A DNA stretch of 64,000 nt from Labrys sedimenti (GCF_034424805.1 NZ_JAXOUF010000002.1:248001-312000), one strand, 5' to 3'. Counted from the stretch's first letter, positions 23,978 to 33,984 are shown. The notes: a model not told the origin generated them from the letters alone. Made by a program: numbers and translations.

Positions 23978-24577
23978 TCAGCTGTAGACCTTGAAGCGGT
24001 CATTGTCGTTCATGAAGCTCTTCTCGGGGAAGGGCTGCTCATTGGAGCCGAAGGGCATCTGGGCGCGCAGCTTCCAGGACTTCGGCACATGCCATTCCTT
24101 CTGCACGGCCTCGTCGACCAGCGGCGCGTAATGCTGCAGGCTGGCGCCGATGCCATGCTCGGCCAGCGCCGTCCACACGGCGAACTGGGCCATGCCGCCG
24201 GACTGCTCGGACCAGATCGGGAAGTTGTCGGCATAGAGCGGGAATTTATCCTGCAGGCTCTTCACCACGTCCTGGTCCTCGAAGAACAGCACGGTACCAG
24301 CGCCAGCGGCGAAGGAATCCATCTTGGCCTCGGTCGAGGCGAAGCCGTCGGCAGGCACGATCTTGCGCAGGATTTCCTTGGTCAGGTGCCAGAACTTGTC
24401 GCTCTGCTTGCCGAACAGGATCACGGCGCGCGAACTCTGCGAATTGAAGGAGGAAGGCACATGCTTGATCACATCCTGGATCAGCAGTGAAATCTCTTCC
24501 TCGCTCTTGGGCAGCGTCTTGCCCAGGGCATATTGCGTGCGGCGGGTCTTGACGTGGTCGATAAAGGTCTTGGACAT
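23978..24577 (-). CDS. Nitroreductase family protein (FRM2/HBN1-like)
   Basis: A 199-residue flavoprotein starting MSKTFIDHVKTRRTQYALGK; the upstream extension is rejected. HVPSSFNSQSSRAVILFG, AGAGTVLFFED, WSEQSGGMAQFAVWTALAEHGIGASLQHYAPLVDE and WKLRAQMPFGSNEQP match the FRM2/HBN1-like branch of FMN nitroreductases, linked in other organisms to lipid signalling and oxidative-stress response. It likely reduces nitro or quinone compounds with NAD(P)H. Confidence 0.87.
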   Translation of the reverse strand: MSKTFIDHVKTRRTQYALGKTLPKSEEEISLLIQDVIKHVPSSFNSQSSRAVILFGKQSDKFWHLTKEILRKIVPADGFASTEAKMDSFAAGAGTVLFFEDQDVVKSLQDKFPLYADNFPIWSEQSGGMAQFAVWTALAEHGIGASLQHYAPLVDEAVQKEWHVPKSWKLRAQMPFGSNEQPFPEKSFMNDNDRFKVYS

Positions 24578-24736
24578 GAGAAGAATTTCTCTCTCAATGA
24601 AAATTTGCCAAAGCGGAAGAGGAGCCCGAATGCAGCCTCGACTGCAAATCTGCATGCCCTGAAATGGACATGCCGAAAACCTGCATAATCTCGATCGTTA
24701 CGTTCGATGAAATTGACATGCCGATCGCGACGCCCG

Positions 24737-25228
24737 TCAGCCCCCGCTGTCGACACCTGTCTCGGCCACAGCCTCCAGGCGGGCGGCGATCTCGCGGCGT
24801 AGGGTCCGGCGCAGTTCCGCCGCCCGATAGCGTCGTTCCTCGGTCGGTCCCTTCACGTCCAGGGCCGGTACGGCCGAGGGGCGGCCCTCATCGTCCACCG
24901 CCACCATGGTAAAATAGCAGGAGTTTGTGTGGCGACGGGTGCCGGAGCGGATGTTCTCCGCTTCCACCCGGATGCCGACCTCCATCGATGTCCGCCCGGC
25001 ATGGTTGATCGAGGCCAGAAAGGTGACGAGTTCACCCACCTGGATCGGCTCCTTGAACATCACCTGGTCGACGGACAGCGTCACGGCATACTGGCCCGAA
25101 AAGCGCGAGGCGCAGGAGAAGGCGACGCGGTCGAGCAGGTTGAGCAGTGCGCCGCCATGCACCTTGCCGCTGAAATTGGCCATGTCCGGTGTCATCAGCA
25201 CGGTCATTTCGAGGCGGCGGCGATCCAT
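24737..25228 (-). CDS. Acyl-CoA thioesterase (hotdog fold, YciA/BFIT-like)
   Basis: 163 residues from ATG 25228 (MDRRRLEMTVLMTPDMANFSGKVHGG); a GTG at 25258 would add ten residues. The hotdog helix begins at GKVHGGALLNLLDRVAFSCASRFSG. TLSVDQVMFKEPIQVGELVTFLASI is also typical of YciA-type enzymes, which hydrolyse acyl-CoA to free CoA. It stands alone between a nitroreductase and a dehydrogenase gene. Confidence 0.88.
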   Translation of the reverse strand: MDRRRLEMTVLMTPDMANFSGKVHGGALLNLLDRVAFSCASRFSGQYAVTLSVDQVMFKEPIQVGELVTFLASINHAGRTSMEVGIRVEAENIRSGTRRHTNSCYFTMVAVDDEGRPSAVPALDVKGPTEERRYRAAELRRTLRREIAARLEAVAETGVDSGG

Positions 25229-25352
25229 GGCGTTTTTCCCGGCTAGGTTGTTCGCCACCGAGTGTAATAGAGAAATTTGCAGGACCTCAAATGCGTGCGA
25301 CGTTTCCTGAGATTGGCCCCAGGCATGGGCAATGGCCGGAACTTTATCTCGG

Positions 25353-26378
25353 TCAGGTCTTGCTCACCGGCTGGGAGCGCAGGCGGCTGGCGATGGACGG
25401 GTCGGCGCGGCGGCAGAGCTGCGGCGATAGTCCCTTGAGGATGAGTTCGAGATCGGCGACCGCCATGCTGCCGATCTCGAACAGGGCATCCCTGGTGCCG
25501 CCGGTGCGATGGGCCGAGAACACCATGTTCGGCGTTGTCCGCACCGGATCGTCGGCCGGAACCGGCTCGACCGGGAAGACGTCGGTGGCCACGCGGATAT
25601 GGCCGCTGCGCGCGGCCGCGATCATCGCCGGGAAATCGACGACGGCGGCCCGGCTCATCAAGAGGAAGGCCGAGCCCTTCTGCATGCGGGCAAATTGCGG
25701 GGCGCCGATGAAATGGGCGTTTTCCGTGGTAGGGGCGGCGAAAACCACGACGAAGCGGCTATGTTCCAGCAGCGTGTCCAAATCGCTTTGCCGGCAATCC
25801 AGGCGCTCGATCGTCTCCGCGGGCAGCCAGGGATCGTAGACCCTCACCTCGTTGCGGAACGGGCGGATGAGTTCTCGGAATTTGCGGCCGAGGTCCCCGA
25901 AGCCGATGATGCCGATCGGGGCGCCTTCGAAGCGGATCGTGTCGAGATTGGCCTCGAGGCCATAGGTCTCGGTACCGGCCCGGAAGGCCCGGTCGGCGGC
26001 GCTGATGCCGCGGGCGAGGTCGAGGGCGAGGCCGAGCGTGGCTTCCGCCACAGGGGCCGCGAAGGCGGAGGCCGGTGTCAGCACCCAGATGCCGCGCGCC
26101 TGGCAAGCGGCATAATCGATATTCGGCAGGAAATTCGTCTCGACATTGATGATGGCCTTGAGCCGCGGGGCCCGCTCGAGCCTTTCGGCGGACATTGCCG
26201 TCTGCCCGATGATGGCCACGGCATGGGGCAGCAGCGCCTCGATCTCGTCGTCGTTCATCGGCCTGGCCTCGCTGATGACCAGGCGTCCGAGGCGTTCGAG
26301 GCGGGCTCGCACCGATGGTGCCATGATCTGTTCGAGCGTACGAGGCAGGGGATCGACGAGAATGACGGGCGTGGCCAT
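25353..26378 (-). CDS. D-isomer-specific 2-hydroxyacid dehydrogenase
   Basis: 341 residues from MATPVILVDPLPRTLEQIM (the upstream frame is rejected). The NAD-binding domain reads IGIIGFGDLGRKFRELIRPF followed by VYDPW. The catalytic Arg lies in LLMSRAAVVD, Glu in TDVFPVEPVP and His in SAHRTGG, so the Arg-Glu-His triad is complete. It should reduce a 2-keto acid or oxidise a D-2-hydroxy acid. The consensus NTARG before the Arg is replaced by LLMSRA. Confidence 0.88.
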   Translation of the reverse strand: MATPVILVDPLPRTLEQIMAPSVRARLERLGRLVISEARPMNDDEIEALLPHAVAIIGQTAMSAERLERAPRLKAIINVETNFLPNIDYAACQARGIWVLTPASAFAAPVAEATLGLALDLARGISAADRAFRAGTETYGLEANLDTIRFEGAPIGIIGFGDLGRKFRELIRPFRNEVRVYDPWLPAETIERLDCRQSDLDTLLEHSRFVVVFAAPTTENAHFIGAPQFARMQKGSAFLLMSRAAVVDFPAMIAAARSGHIRVATDVFPVEPVPADDPVRTTPNMVFSAHRTGGTRDALFEIGSMAVADLELILKGLSPQLCRRADPSIASRLRSQPVSKT

Positions 26379-26488
26379 GGCAGGTCCTGTGCACGGAAAC
26401 CCGCAAAGCATGAAGGGTCGCGACGGAGTCTGCAATGGTCAGACCATAAGGGTTTGACGGCAGAGCCCGTGAATGCGTAAATCACAAC

Positions 26489-26881
26489 ATGTACAGCGCC
26501 ACCACGCGGCATATCAAAGTGACGGTCCGCCCCCGTTTCCTTGCCGAGGAATCGCGGCCGGCGGATGGGCGTTATTTTTGGGCCTATACCGTCGAGATCG
26601 CCAATATGGGCCCGGAAACGGTGCAGCTGCGGTCGAGGGCCTGGGAAATCACCGACGAGAATGGTCGCCGCGAGGAAGTCAGGGGCGCGGGCGTTGTCGG
26701 CGAACAGCCCGTGCTGGAGCCCGGCGAGCGCTTCGAATACACCTCCGGCTGCCCGCTGGGAACGCCGTCCGGTCTGATGGTCGGCACCTATTTCATGGTG
26801 GCCGACAGCGGCGAGACTTTCGAGGTCGCCATTCCGGCCTTTTCTCTCGACAGCCCCTACGCCAAGCGCAGCGTCAACTGA
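26489..26881 (+). CDS. apaG: ApaG family protein
   Basis: A 130-residue protein covering the whole ApaG fold: IKVTVRPRFLAEESRPADGRYFWAYTVEIANMG, LRSRAWEITDENG, VRGAGVVGEQPVLEPGERFEYTSGCPLGTPSG, and the C-terminal F-x-V-x-I-P-A-F-x-L. ApaG is linked to Co2+/Mg2+ homeostasis and diadenosine tetraphosphate turnover, but its mechanism is unclear. It is divergent from the dehydrogenase gene. Confidence 0.95.
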   Translation: MYSATTRHIKVTVRPRFLAEESRPADGRYFWAYTVEIANMGPETVQLRSRAWEITDENGRREEVRGAGVVGEQPVLEPGERFEYTSGCPLGTPSGLMVGTYFMVADSGETFEVAIPAFSLDSPYAKRSVN

Positions 26882-26954
26882 GATGCGGGGCGGCCTTAGG
26901 CCGGTGTTCATGCCTCGATTTTGACCTAGTACGCCGAAAAACCAGGCCTTGCCG

Positions 26955-26983
26955 TTGAAAGCAACAAGGAAGTGCTTTATATA
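26955..26983 (+). promoter_or_regulatory. Promoter of the PspA-YqiJ-YqiK operon
   Basis: TTGAAA (26955-26960), a 17-bp spacer and TATATA (26978-26983) form a near-consensus sigma70-type promoter. The predicted transcript start is about 26990, at the first ATG of the downstream frame. The first protein would then be leaderless, or would start at the next ATG (27014). Confidence 0.5.
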
Positions 26984-26989
26984 TTCAGC

Positions 26990-28096
26990 ATGACCGGAAA
27001 GCCTGATGCCACCATGGTTTTCGTCCTGGTGCCGACCGCCGAAGATCGCGGCGCGCTGCAGGCGACTCTCATTGCCTACCGCCAGGCGATGGCCATTCTC
27101 GACGGAACCAAGGGGGCCAATCTCGTCGCCCTTCACGAGGAGGCTTATGAGGAGATCCGCCTGAAGACGGGTCTGCCTTCGCGCATGGCGACCTTGGCCC
27201 TGCGCGACCATAGCCGGCGGCAGCCGGGCTCGCCGATCGACGACATTCCGCTCGACTCCAAGCTGTTCGCCGTGAAGGGGCCGGACAGCGTCAGCATCGC
27301 CACCATCGATGGCCGGGTGGTCATACCCTATTCGGTGAGCGGCTATCACAGTGGCTGGGATGATTTCGCCGAAGCCCGCCTCGTCTTCGAAGGCCCGTCG
27401 CTGCGTATCGATGTCGGCGTGCAGGCCGGCATCCACCCTCAAAAGGAGACCCCGATGTCCAATGAAGGTATTCTCGCCCGGCTCGGGCGGGTCATCGCCG
27501 GTGTCGTCAACAATGCGGTCGATACGGCGGAAGCAGCCAATCCCACCGCCGTCGCCCAGCAGGCCGTACGCGAGATCGGCAAGATCGCCGAAGAGGCGCG
27601 CGCCGCGCTCGGCGTCGCTGTCGCCGCCGGGCACCGCCTCAAGGCGAAGGCCGATGATCTCGATGCCGAGATCCGCGACCTCGACGGCAAGATCAGGATC
27701 GGCCTGGAGAAAGGGCGCGAGGATCTCGCCCGAGCCGCGACCGGCGTCCAGATCGATCTGGAAGCCCAGCGCGAAGCGCTTTCCAAGGCGATCGCCGAGA
27801 ATGCGGGGGAGATCGCGGAGGCCGAAACCACGCTCCGCAGCATTGCTTCGGCCCGGGCCGACGCCCAGAAGCGGCTGGAGGATGCCAAGCGGGCGGAGCG
27901 CGCGGCACCCGCCGCCGTGACGCCCTCGCAGCGCAATGATCAGCGACTCGCCGACGCGCTGGCGGCGGTGGAGCGCGTGACCGGCGTGCCAGTCAAGCCG
28001 ACCACCGGCGCCGCCGAAGTCGAAGAACTCGGCCAGCTGCAGCGTCAGGATGCGATCGAGGCGCGGCTCAGAGCCTTCAAGGATGGCCAGCGATGA
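26990..28096 (+). CDS. TnpB N-terminal-like domain in one frame with a PspA/IM30-like protein
   Basis: The frame has two parts. Residues about 10-150 read like the N-terminal WED/REC part of IS605-type TnpB/OrfB: FVLVPTAEDRGALQATLIAYRQA, then NLVALHEEAYEEIRLKTGLPSRMA, SKLFAVKGPDSVSIATIDGR and VVIPYSVSGYH. No RuvC nuclease domain follows. From 27455 the frame encodes a 213-residue PspA-like coiled coil (MSNEGILARLGRVIAGVVNN, then EKGREDLARAA), with its own strong SD. PspA binds stressed membranes through its N-terminal amphipathic helix. Start codons GTG 26972, ATG 26990 and ATG 27014 are possible for the long form. It overlaps the next gene by ATGA. The reading of the N-terminal part rests on remembered family patterns. 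Confidence 0.7.
   Translation: MTGKPDATMVFVLVPTAEDRGALQATLIAYRQAMAILDGTKGANLVALHEEAYEEIRLKTGLPSRMATLALRDHSRRQPGSPIDDIPLDSKLFAVKGPDSVSIATIDGRVVIPYSVSGYHSGWDDFAEARLVFEGPSLRIDVGVQAGIHPQKETPMSNEGILARLGRVIAGVVNNAVDTAEAANPTAVAQQAVREIGKIAEEARAALGVAVAAGHRLKAKADDLDAEIRDLDGKIRIGLEKGREDLARAATGVQIDLEAQREALSKAIAENAGEIAEAETTLRSIASARADAQKRLEDAKRAERAAPAAVTPSQRNDQRLADALAAVERVTGVPVKPTTGAAEVEELGQLQRQDAIEARLRAFKDGQR
27441..27457 (+). promoter_or_regulatory. Internal ribosome binding site and start of the PspA-like part
   Basis: AAAAGGAGACCCCGATG: AGGAG lies 6-7 nt before ATG 27455. This is the best SD in the operon although it lies inside an open frame. It suggests that PspA-like protein is made alone, or that long and short forms coexist. 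Confidence 0.6.
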
Positions 28097-28758
28097 TGGA
28101 CAGCCTCGTCCAGCCGGGTACGGCACCCTTCTGGGTGGCATTGCTGACAGTGGTCGGCCTCGGTGTGGTCGAACTCGTCTCGATGCTGCTGGGCGCCTCC
28201 GTCTCGGCACTGCTCGATGACGGTCTTGGTTTTCATGGTCCGGGCGATCACGCGTTCGGCGACCACGACACCAGCTTGCTCGGTGCCTGGGCCTCCTGGC
28301 TCAATGCCGGCGGCGTGCCTGTGCTGGTGCTGATCGTCATCCTGCTTTCCGCTTTCGCCGTGTTCGGTTTTGCCATTCAGGCGGTGGCCTCCAGCCTCGC
28401 CGGGCCATTGCCGGCGGTGATCTCGGTGCCCGGCGCACTGGCGGCCGCGATCCCCGCCACGCGCTGGCTGGGCCGGGGCGTCGGCAGGATCATCCCGCGC
28501 GACGAAACCAACGTGCTCAGCCAGGACGAGTTCATCGGCCTGATCGGCACCGTGACCATCGGGCCGCTGGACCAGGGCAATCCCGGTAGCGTGCGGGTCA
28601 AGGACCGCTACGACAATTTCCACGCCCTGCGCGCGAAAGCCGCGCCAGGGCATGTCATCGAGACGGGTGCGCTGGTGCTGATCGTGGACGGGGTCGACGG
28701 CCTCTTCCAGGCCATTCCCGCACCGCAGGCACTCGCCAGCGACAGCAACAGGAGCTGA
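28093..28758 (+). CDS. YqiJ-like membrane protein with OB-fold domain (NfeD-related)
   Basis: A 221-residue protein with three hydrophobic segments in the first 120 residues (FWVALLTVVGLGVVELVSML; VPVLVLIVILLSAFAVFGFAI; the PAVISVPGALAAAIPAT region). A C-terminal OB-fold follows (DEFIGLIGTVTIGPLDQGNPGSVRVKDRYDNFHALRAKA, GALVLIVDGVDGLFQAIPAP). E. coli yqiJ precedes yqiK in the same way. It is thought to partner the flotillin in membrane microdomains. Confidence 0.88.
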   Translation: MMDSLVQPGTAPFWVALLTVVGLGVVELVSMLLGASVSALLDDGLGFHGPGDHAFGDHDTSLLGAWASWLNAGGVPVLVLIVILLSAFAVFGFAIQAVASSLAGPLPAVISVPGALAAAIPATRWLGRGVGRIIPRDETNVLSQDEFIGLIGTVTIGPLDQGNPGSVRVKDRYDNFHALRAKAAPGHVIETGALVLIVDGVDGLFQAIPAPQALASDSNRS

Positions 28759-28764
28759 ACCATC

Positions 28765-30489
28765 ATGGATTTCTTCTCAGTGGGGCTCATTGCCGGTGTC
28801 ATCGTAACGGCGATGGTCGTCATCGGCGTGATCATGACGACGCTCTACACCAGGTCCACGCGCGACAAGGCCTATGTGCGGACCGGGCTCGGCGGCAAGA
28901 AAGTGGTGCTCGACGGCGGCTCGGTCATCCTGCCCATCTTCCATTCCTATTCCTGGGTGTCGCTGAGCACGCTCAGGCTTGAGGTCAAGCGCTCCGAATA
29001 TGAATCGCTGATCACCAAGGACCGCATGCGTGCCGACATCACCGCCGAGTTCTATGTCCGGGTGAAGCCCGATGCCGAGAACATCGCGCTGGCTGCACAG
29101 ACCCTGGGCGATCGCACCAACGACGCGGATGCTCTCAAGACTCTGGTGGAAGCCAAGTTCGTCGATGGCCTGCGCTCGGTGGCGGCGACGATGTCGCTAC
29201 GCGACCTCCAGGAGCAGCGCGCCGAATTCGTCAAATCGGTGCAGGCGGCGGTGGCGCATGATTTGCAGTCCAACGGCCTCGAGCTCGAATCGGTCTCGCT
29301 CACGCGCCTCGACCAGACCGACATCAAGCATTTCAATCCGAACAACAGCTTCGACGCCGAGGGCCTGACCGCGCTCACCAAGATCACCGAGGAACGCAAG
29401 CGCGAGCGCAACCAGATCGTGCGCGACAACGAGGTGGAGATCGCTACCAAGGACCGGGAGGCAGTCCTGAGGCGCTTGACCATCGAGCGCGAGCAGCGTG
29501 ACGCCGAACTGACCCAGGAACGCGATATCGCCAACAAGACGGCGGAAACGCGCGCCGAGACGGCAAAGGCAGAGCAACTGGCACGCTTGAGCCAGGAAAC
29601 CGCCAGGCTCGATACCGACCGGGGTATCGCCGAGCGCGATGCCGAGGCCCGCCAGGCCCGCGAGGCGGCACGCATCGGCGCCGAGCAAGGCATCGCCGAG
29701 CGCGAAGCCGTGGCCCGCAAGATCACCGAGACCGCCCGTATCGACGCGGCGATCACCGTGGCCCGCAAGATCGAGGAAGAGCAGGCCGCTCGTGCCAAGG
29801 CCGATGAGGCGAAGGCAGCCGCCATCACTGCCGAAGAGCAGGTGACCACGGCCCGCGAGGTCGAGATCGCCGAGCGTGCCAAGCGCATCGCCGTGATCGA
29901 TGCCCGCAAGGCCGCCGAGCAGGCGGCGACCGCCATCACGGTCAAGGCTGAGGCGGAAAGGCAGGCGGCCGAGAACGTGGCCGCCGCCACCAAGATCCAG
30001 GCCGATGCCGAGGCGCAGGCCGCCAAGATCCGCGCCACCGGCGTGATCGAGCTCGGCGAGGCCGAGGCGCGCGCCGAGCGGGCCAAGAACGAGGCGCGGA
30101 ATGCGCTGGCCGACAGCGTCATCGGCTTCGAGCTCGCCAAGGCGCGTGTGGCGATCGTGCCCCAGGCGCTCGAACAGGCGATGAAGCCGATCGAGAAGAT
30201 CTCGGACATCCGAATCTTCAGCGCGGGCGGGCTGGCCGGTGCTGTTGGCAATGGAGGAAACGGCGAGGCTGGTCATCCGATCGGCGACCTGTCCAGCCAG
30301 CTTCTCAGCTTCACCGCCCAGAAGCCTATCCTCGACGAAATCCTGGCCCAAGCCGGTTTCAAAGGTAGCGATCCCACCCAGGCCCTGCTGGCGGCTTCAC
30401 TCGGAAGCGCGGGGCACAAGACGCCTTCCACCGGCCGCCCCGACGGGATCATGCCGCCGGCCGTGGATGACGCCCAGCACAAGGGCTGA
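28765..30489 (+). CDS. yqiK: Flotillin-like protein YqiK
   Basis: A 574-residue protein with an N-terminal membrane segment (GLIAGVIVTAMVVIGVIMTTLY), an SPFH/band-7 domain (VRTGLGGKKVVLDGGSVILP, LRLEVKRSEYESLITKDRMRADITAEFYVRVKP) and a long Ala/Glu/Arg-rich coiled coil (about residues 200-460) of flotillin type. The C-terminal part is Gly-rich. Flotillins assemble into membrane microdomain scaffolds. The PspA-like / YqiJ / YqiK order forms a membrane-integrity operon; a good terminator follows at 30602. Confidence 0.9.
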   Translation: MDFFSVGLIAGVIVTAMVVIGVIMTTLYTRSTRDKAYVRTGLGGKKVVLDGGSVILPIFHSYSWVSLSTLRLEVKRSEYESLITKDRMRADITAEFYVRVKPDAENIALAAQTLGDRTNDADALKTLVEAKFVDGLRSVAATMSLRDLQEQRAEFVKSVQAAVAHDLQSNGLELESVSLTRLDQTDIKHFNPNNSFDAEGLTALTKITEERKRERNQIVRDNEVEIATKDREAVLRRLTIEREQRDAELTQERDIANKTAETRAETAKAEQLARLSQETARLDTDRGIAERDAEARQAREAARIGAEQGIAEREAVARKITETARIDAAITVARKIEEEQAARAKADEAKAAAITAEEQVTTAREVEIAERAKRIAVIDARKAAEQAATAITVKAEAERQAAENVAAATKIQADAEAQAAKIRATGVIELGEAEARAERAKNEARNALADSVIGFELAKARVAIVPQALEQAMKPIEKISDIRIFSAGGLAGAVGNGGNGEAGHPIGDLSSQLLSFTAQKPILDEILAQAGFKGSDPTQALLAASLGSAGHKTPSTGRPDGIMPPAVDDAQHKG

Positions 30490-30601
30490 TAGGCAGGATC
30501 TGGACGAGGACATCGCGCGGGCTTGGATCGCCCGCGCTCGCCGTCACAACGCCACCATTGACAGCATCGCCCTCGCGCCTAATATATTTTTCGTCGAAAC
30601 A

Positions 30602-30644
30602 GCCGCCCTCAAGCAGCAACCTTGGGGCGGCGTTTTGATTTTTT
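30602..30644 (+). terminator. Rho-independent terminator of the flotillin operon
   Basis: GCCGCCCTCAAG pairs with CTTGGGGCGGC around a 7-nt loop and is followed by GTTTTGATTTTTT. An additional GC-rich hairpin (GCGCGGGC/GCCCGCGC, 30515-30537) lies between the stop codon and this terminator. Confidence 0.8.
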
Positions 30645-30651
30645 GGCCCAT

Positions 30652-30748
30652 GCGTTCAGCGATTTGATGGCTTCGCCATCAATCGCAAAATGCGTCGGAA
30701 CCAAGAGTTGGAACAAAGTGCGGTTTCGCCGAAGCACGCTTTGCTCTT
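30652..30748 (+). repeat. RIME-like two-hairpin repeat, copy B
   Basis: Same orientation as copy C. The first palindrome is GCGATTTGATGG...CCATCAATCGC. The conserved middle TGCGTCGGAACCAAGAGTTG is followed by a degenerate second palindrome (AACAAAGTGCGGTTTCG ... CACGCTTTGCTCTT). It lies between the flotillin terminator and argD. The in-frame extension of argD through it is not coding. Confidence 0.7.
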
Positions 30749-30810
30749 GTCATCATGATGTTCCAGGACTGTCTCAAACCTCTAGAATTGCCAACCTGAA
30801 AGCCACACCC

Positions 30811-32043
<1,233 letters not shown>

Positions 32044-32045
32044 CG

Positions 32046-32966
32046 ATGTTGAAGCATTTTCTCGATCTTTCCGATCTTCCCACCCAGGACCTCAGGGCCG
32101 TTCTCGATCTCGCCGCCTCGATCAAGGCCAAGCGCGTCAAGGGCAAGGTGGCAGGCGAACGCCCGCTCACCGGCAAGGTGCTGGCCATGGTGTTCGAGCA
32201 GCCCTCGACGCGGACCCGCGTCTCCTTCGATGTCGGCATGCGCGAGCTCGGCGGCGAGACCCTGATGCTGACCGGTGCCGAGATGCAGCTCGGCCGCGGC
32301 GAGAGCATCGCCGACACCGCGCGCGTGCTCTCGCGCTATGTCGATGCGGTGATGATCCGCATGCTCGACCACGCGGCGGTGCGCGAGCTGGCGGCCAATG
32401 CCTCGATCCCGGTGATCAACGGCCTCACCAAGCTCTCCCATCCCTGCCAGATCATGGCGGATATCCTGACCTATGAGGAGCATCGCGGCCCGATCAAGGG
32501 CAAGACGGTGACCTGGACGGGCGACGCCAACAATGTGCTGACCTCCTGGATCGAGGCAGCGCAGCGCTTCGACTTCACCATGCGCGTTGCCGCCCCCCAC
32601 GATCTTTCCGTGCGCAAGGAGGTCGTCGACTGGGCGCGTGCCAACAAGGCCCGGCTGGAAATCGGCACCGACCCCCGCGAGATGGTCGAGGGAGCCGACT
32701 GCGTCGTCACCGATTGCTGGATTTCGATGGGTGATTCCGAAGGCTATCGCCACAATCTGCTGCGGCCCTACCAGGTCAACGCCAAGCTGATGGCGCTTGC
32801 CAAGCCCGACGCCCTGTTCATGCACTGCCTGCCCGCCCATCGCGGCGAAGAGGTGACGGACGAGGTGATCGACGGGCCGCAATCGGTGGTGTTCGACGAG
32901 GCCGAGAACCGCCTGCATGCCCAGAAGGGCGTGCTCGCCTGGTGCTTGGGGCAGGCTGCGGCATGA
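32046..32966 (+). CDS. argF: Ornithine carbamoyltransferase
   Basis: A 306-residue enzyme starting two bases after the argD stop. The carbamoyl-phosphate site is FEQPSTRTRVSFD; HPCQIMAD and the C-terminal ornithine-site MHCLPAHRGEEVTDEV are complete. It converts ornithine and carbamoyl phosphate to citrulline. The stop overlaps the start of hslO (ATGA), so argD-argF-hslO behave as one coupled operon. Confidence 0.96.
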   Translation: MLKHFLDLSDLPTQDLRAVLDLAASIKAKRVKGKVAGERPLTGKVLAMVFEQPSTRTRVSFDVGMRELGGETLMLTGAEMQLGRGESIADTARVLSRYVDAVMIRMLDHAAVRELAANASIPVINGLTKLSHPCQIMADILTYEEHRGPIKGKTVTWTGDANNVLTSWIEAAQRFDFTMRVAAPHDLSVRKEVVDWARANKARLEIGTDPREMVEGADCVVTDCWISMGDSEGYRHNLLRPYQVNAKLMALAKPDALFMHCLPAHRGEEVTDEVIDGPQSVVFDEAENRLHAQKGVLAWCLGQAAA

Positions 32967-33952
32967 GCGAGTCCCATCTGATGGAAGACGATCACATCCT
33001 GCCCTTCCAGGCCGAGGGCCTGGACGTGCGGGGCCGTGTCGTCAGGCTCGGCCCCGCCATCGATACCATTCTGCGGCGCCACGATTATCCGGCGCCGGTG
33101 TCGCGCGCGCTCGGCGAGGCGACGGCTTTGGCGCTGCTGCTCGGCACCACGCTGAAATTCGATGGCCGCTTCATCCTGCAGACCCGTACGGACGGGCCGG
33201 TTCGCATGCTGGTGGTCGATTTCCAGGCACCGGACCGGGTCCGGGCCTGCGCTACCTTCGACAAGGAGGCGGTGGCTGCCGCCATCGACGCGGGCAAGAC
33301 CAGCACGATCGAGCTGCTCGGCAGCGGCCATCTTGCCATGACGATTGATCAGGGGCCGGACATGGCGCGCTACCAGGGCATCGTCGCCCTGGAGGGTGAG
33401 AGCCTGGAAGCGGCGGCAGACCAGTATTTCCGCCAGTCCGAGCAGATTCCCACCCGCGTCCGCCTGGCCGTGGCCGAGAATTACGTGGCCGGGGAGGGCA
33501 CGAGCTGGCGCGCCGGCGGCATGATGATCCAGTTCCTGCCGTCCTCGCCCGAGCGCATGCGCATGGCCGACCTGCCGCCGGGCGATGCGCCCGAGGGCGC
33601 CGAGGTGCTGCAGCATCGCGACGGCGATGTCCAGGAAGACGATTCTTGGGTGGAAGCCAAGCTGCTGATGGGGACGGTGGAGGATCACGAACTCACCGAT
33701 CCCAACGTACCGGCCGAGGAATTGCTCTATCGCCTCTTCCACGAACGCGGTGCCCGCGTCTTCGAGAGCTCGGCCATCATCGAGAAATGCCGCTGCTCGC
33801 GTGAGGCTGTCACTACCATGTTGCGCAACTTCTCGCAGCAGGATCGCCGTGACATGGTCGCCGACGATGGATCGATCACCGTGACCTGCGAGTTCTGCAA
33901 CGCCCGTTACGATTTCGACAAGGCCGAGACGGAAGAACTGGTGAACGCGTAG
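32963..33952 (+). CDS. hslO: Redox-regulated chaperone Hsp33
   Basis: 329 residues from MSESHLMEDDHILPFQ, which overlaps the argF stop. The N-terminal domain has VSRALGEATALALLLGTTLKFDGRFILQ. The C-terminal zinc switch is CRC followed after 26 residues by CEFC, the CxC...CxxC set that forms disulfides during oxidation. Hsp33 holds unfolding proteins during oxidative heat stress. The link to argD-argF is common in this order. Confidence 0.94.
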   Translation: MSESHLMEDDHILPFQAEGLDVRGRVVRLGPAIDTILRRHDYPAPVSRALGEATALALLLGTTLKFDGRFILQTRTDGPVRMLVVDFQAPDRVRACATFDKEAVAAAIDAGKTSTIELLGSGHLAMTIDQGPDMARYQGIVALEGESLEAAADQYFRQSEQIPTRVRLAVAENYVAGEGTSWRAGGMMIQFLPSSPERMRMADLPPGDAPEGAEVLQHRDGDVQEDDSWVEAKLLMGTVEDHELTDPNVPAEELLYRLFHERGARVFESSAIIEKCRCSREAVTTMLRNFSQQDRRDMVADDGSITVTCEFCNARYDFDKAETEELVNA

Positions 33953-33954
33953 GG

Positions 33955-33984
33955 TGGGAAAGAAAGAGCGGACGGGACGTCCGC
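33955..33984 (+). repeat. Solitary arm of the paired-inverted-arm element
   Basis: GTGGGAAAG, AGAGCGGAC and GGGACGTCCGC match, with few changes, the reverse complement of the right arm of the element at 37701-37816 and its CTTTCCCAC flank. The core GCGGAC/GTCCGC (33968-33984) forms a small hairpin. It lies between hslO and argE. Confidence 0.55.

Noticed and set aside
26972..27454. An active IS605-type TnpB nuclease or complete insertion sequence
   Set aside because: Only the N-terminal part is present. There is no RuvC domain, no zinc finger, no TnpA, and no obvious transposon end hairpins beside it.
26255..28210. 651-codon minus-strand frame across apaG and the PspA-like gene
   Set aside because: It crosses several real genes and a promoter; composition is that of an antisense shadow.
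30622..30810. N-terminal extension of argD
   Set aside because: The frame is open but consists of the flotillin terminator flank and a RIME-like repeat; ArgD similarity starts only after the GTG at 30811.
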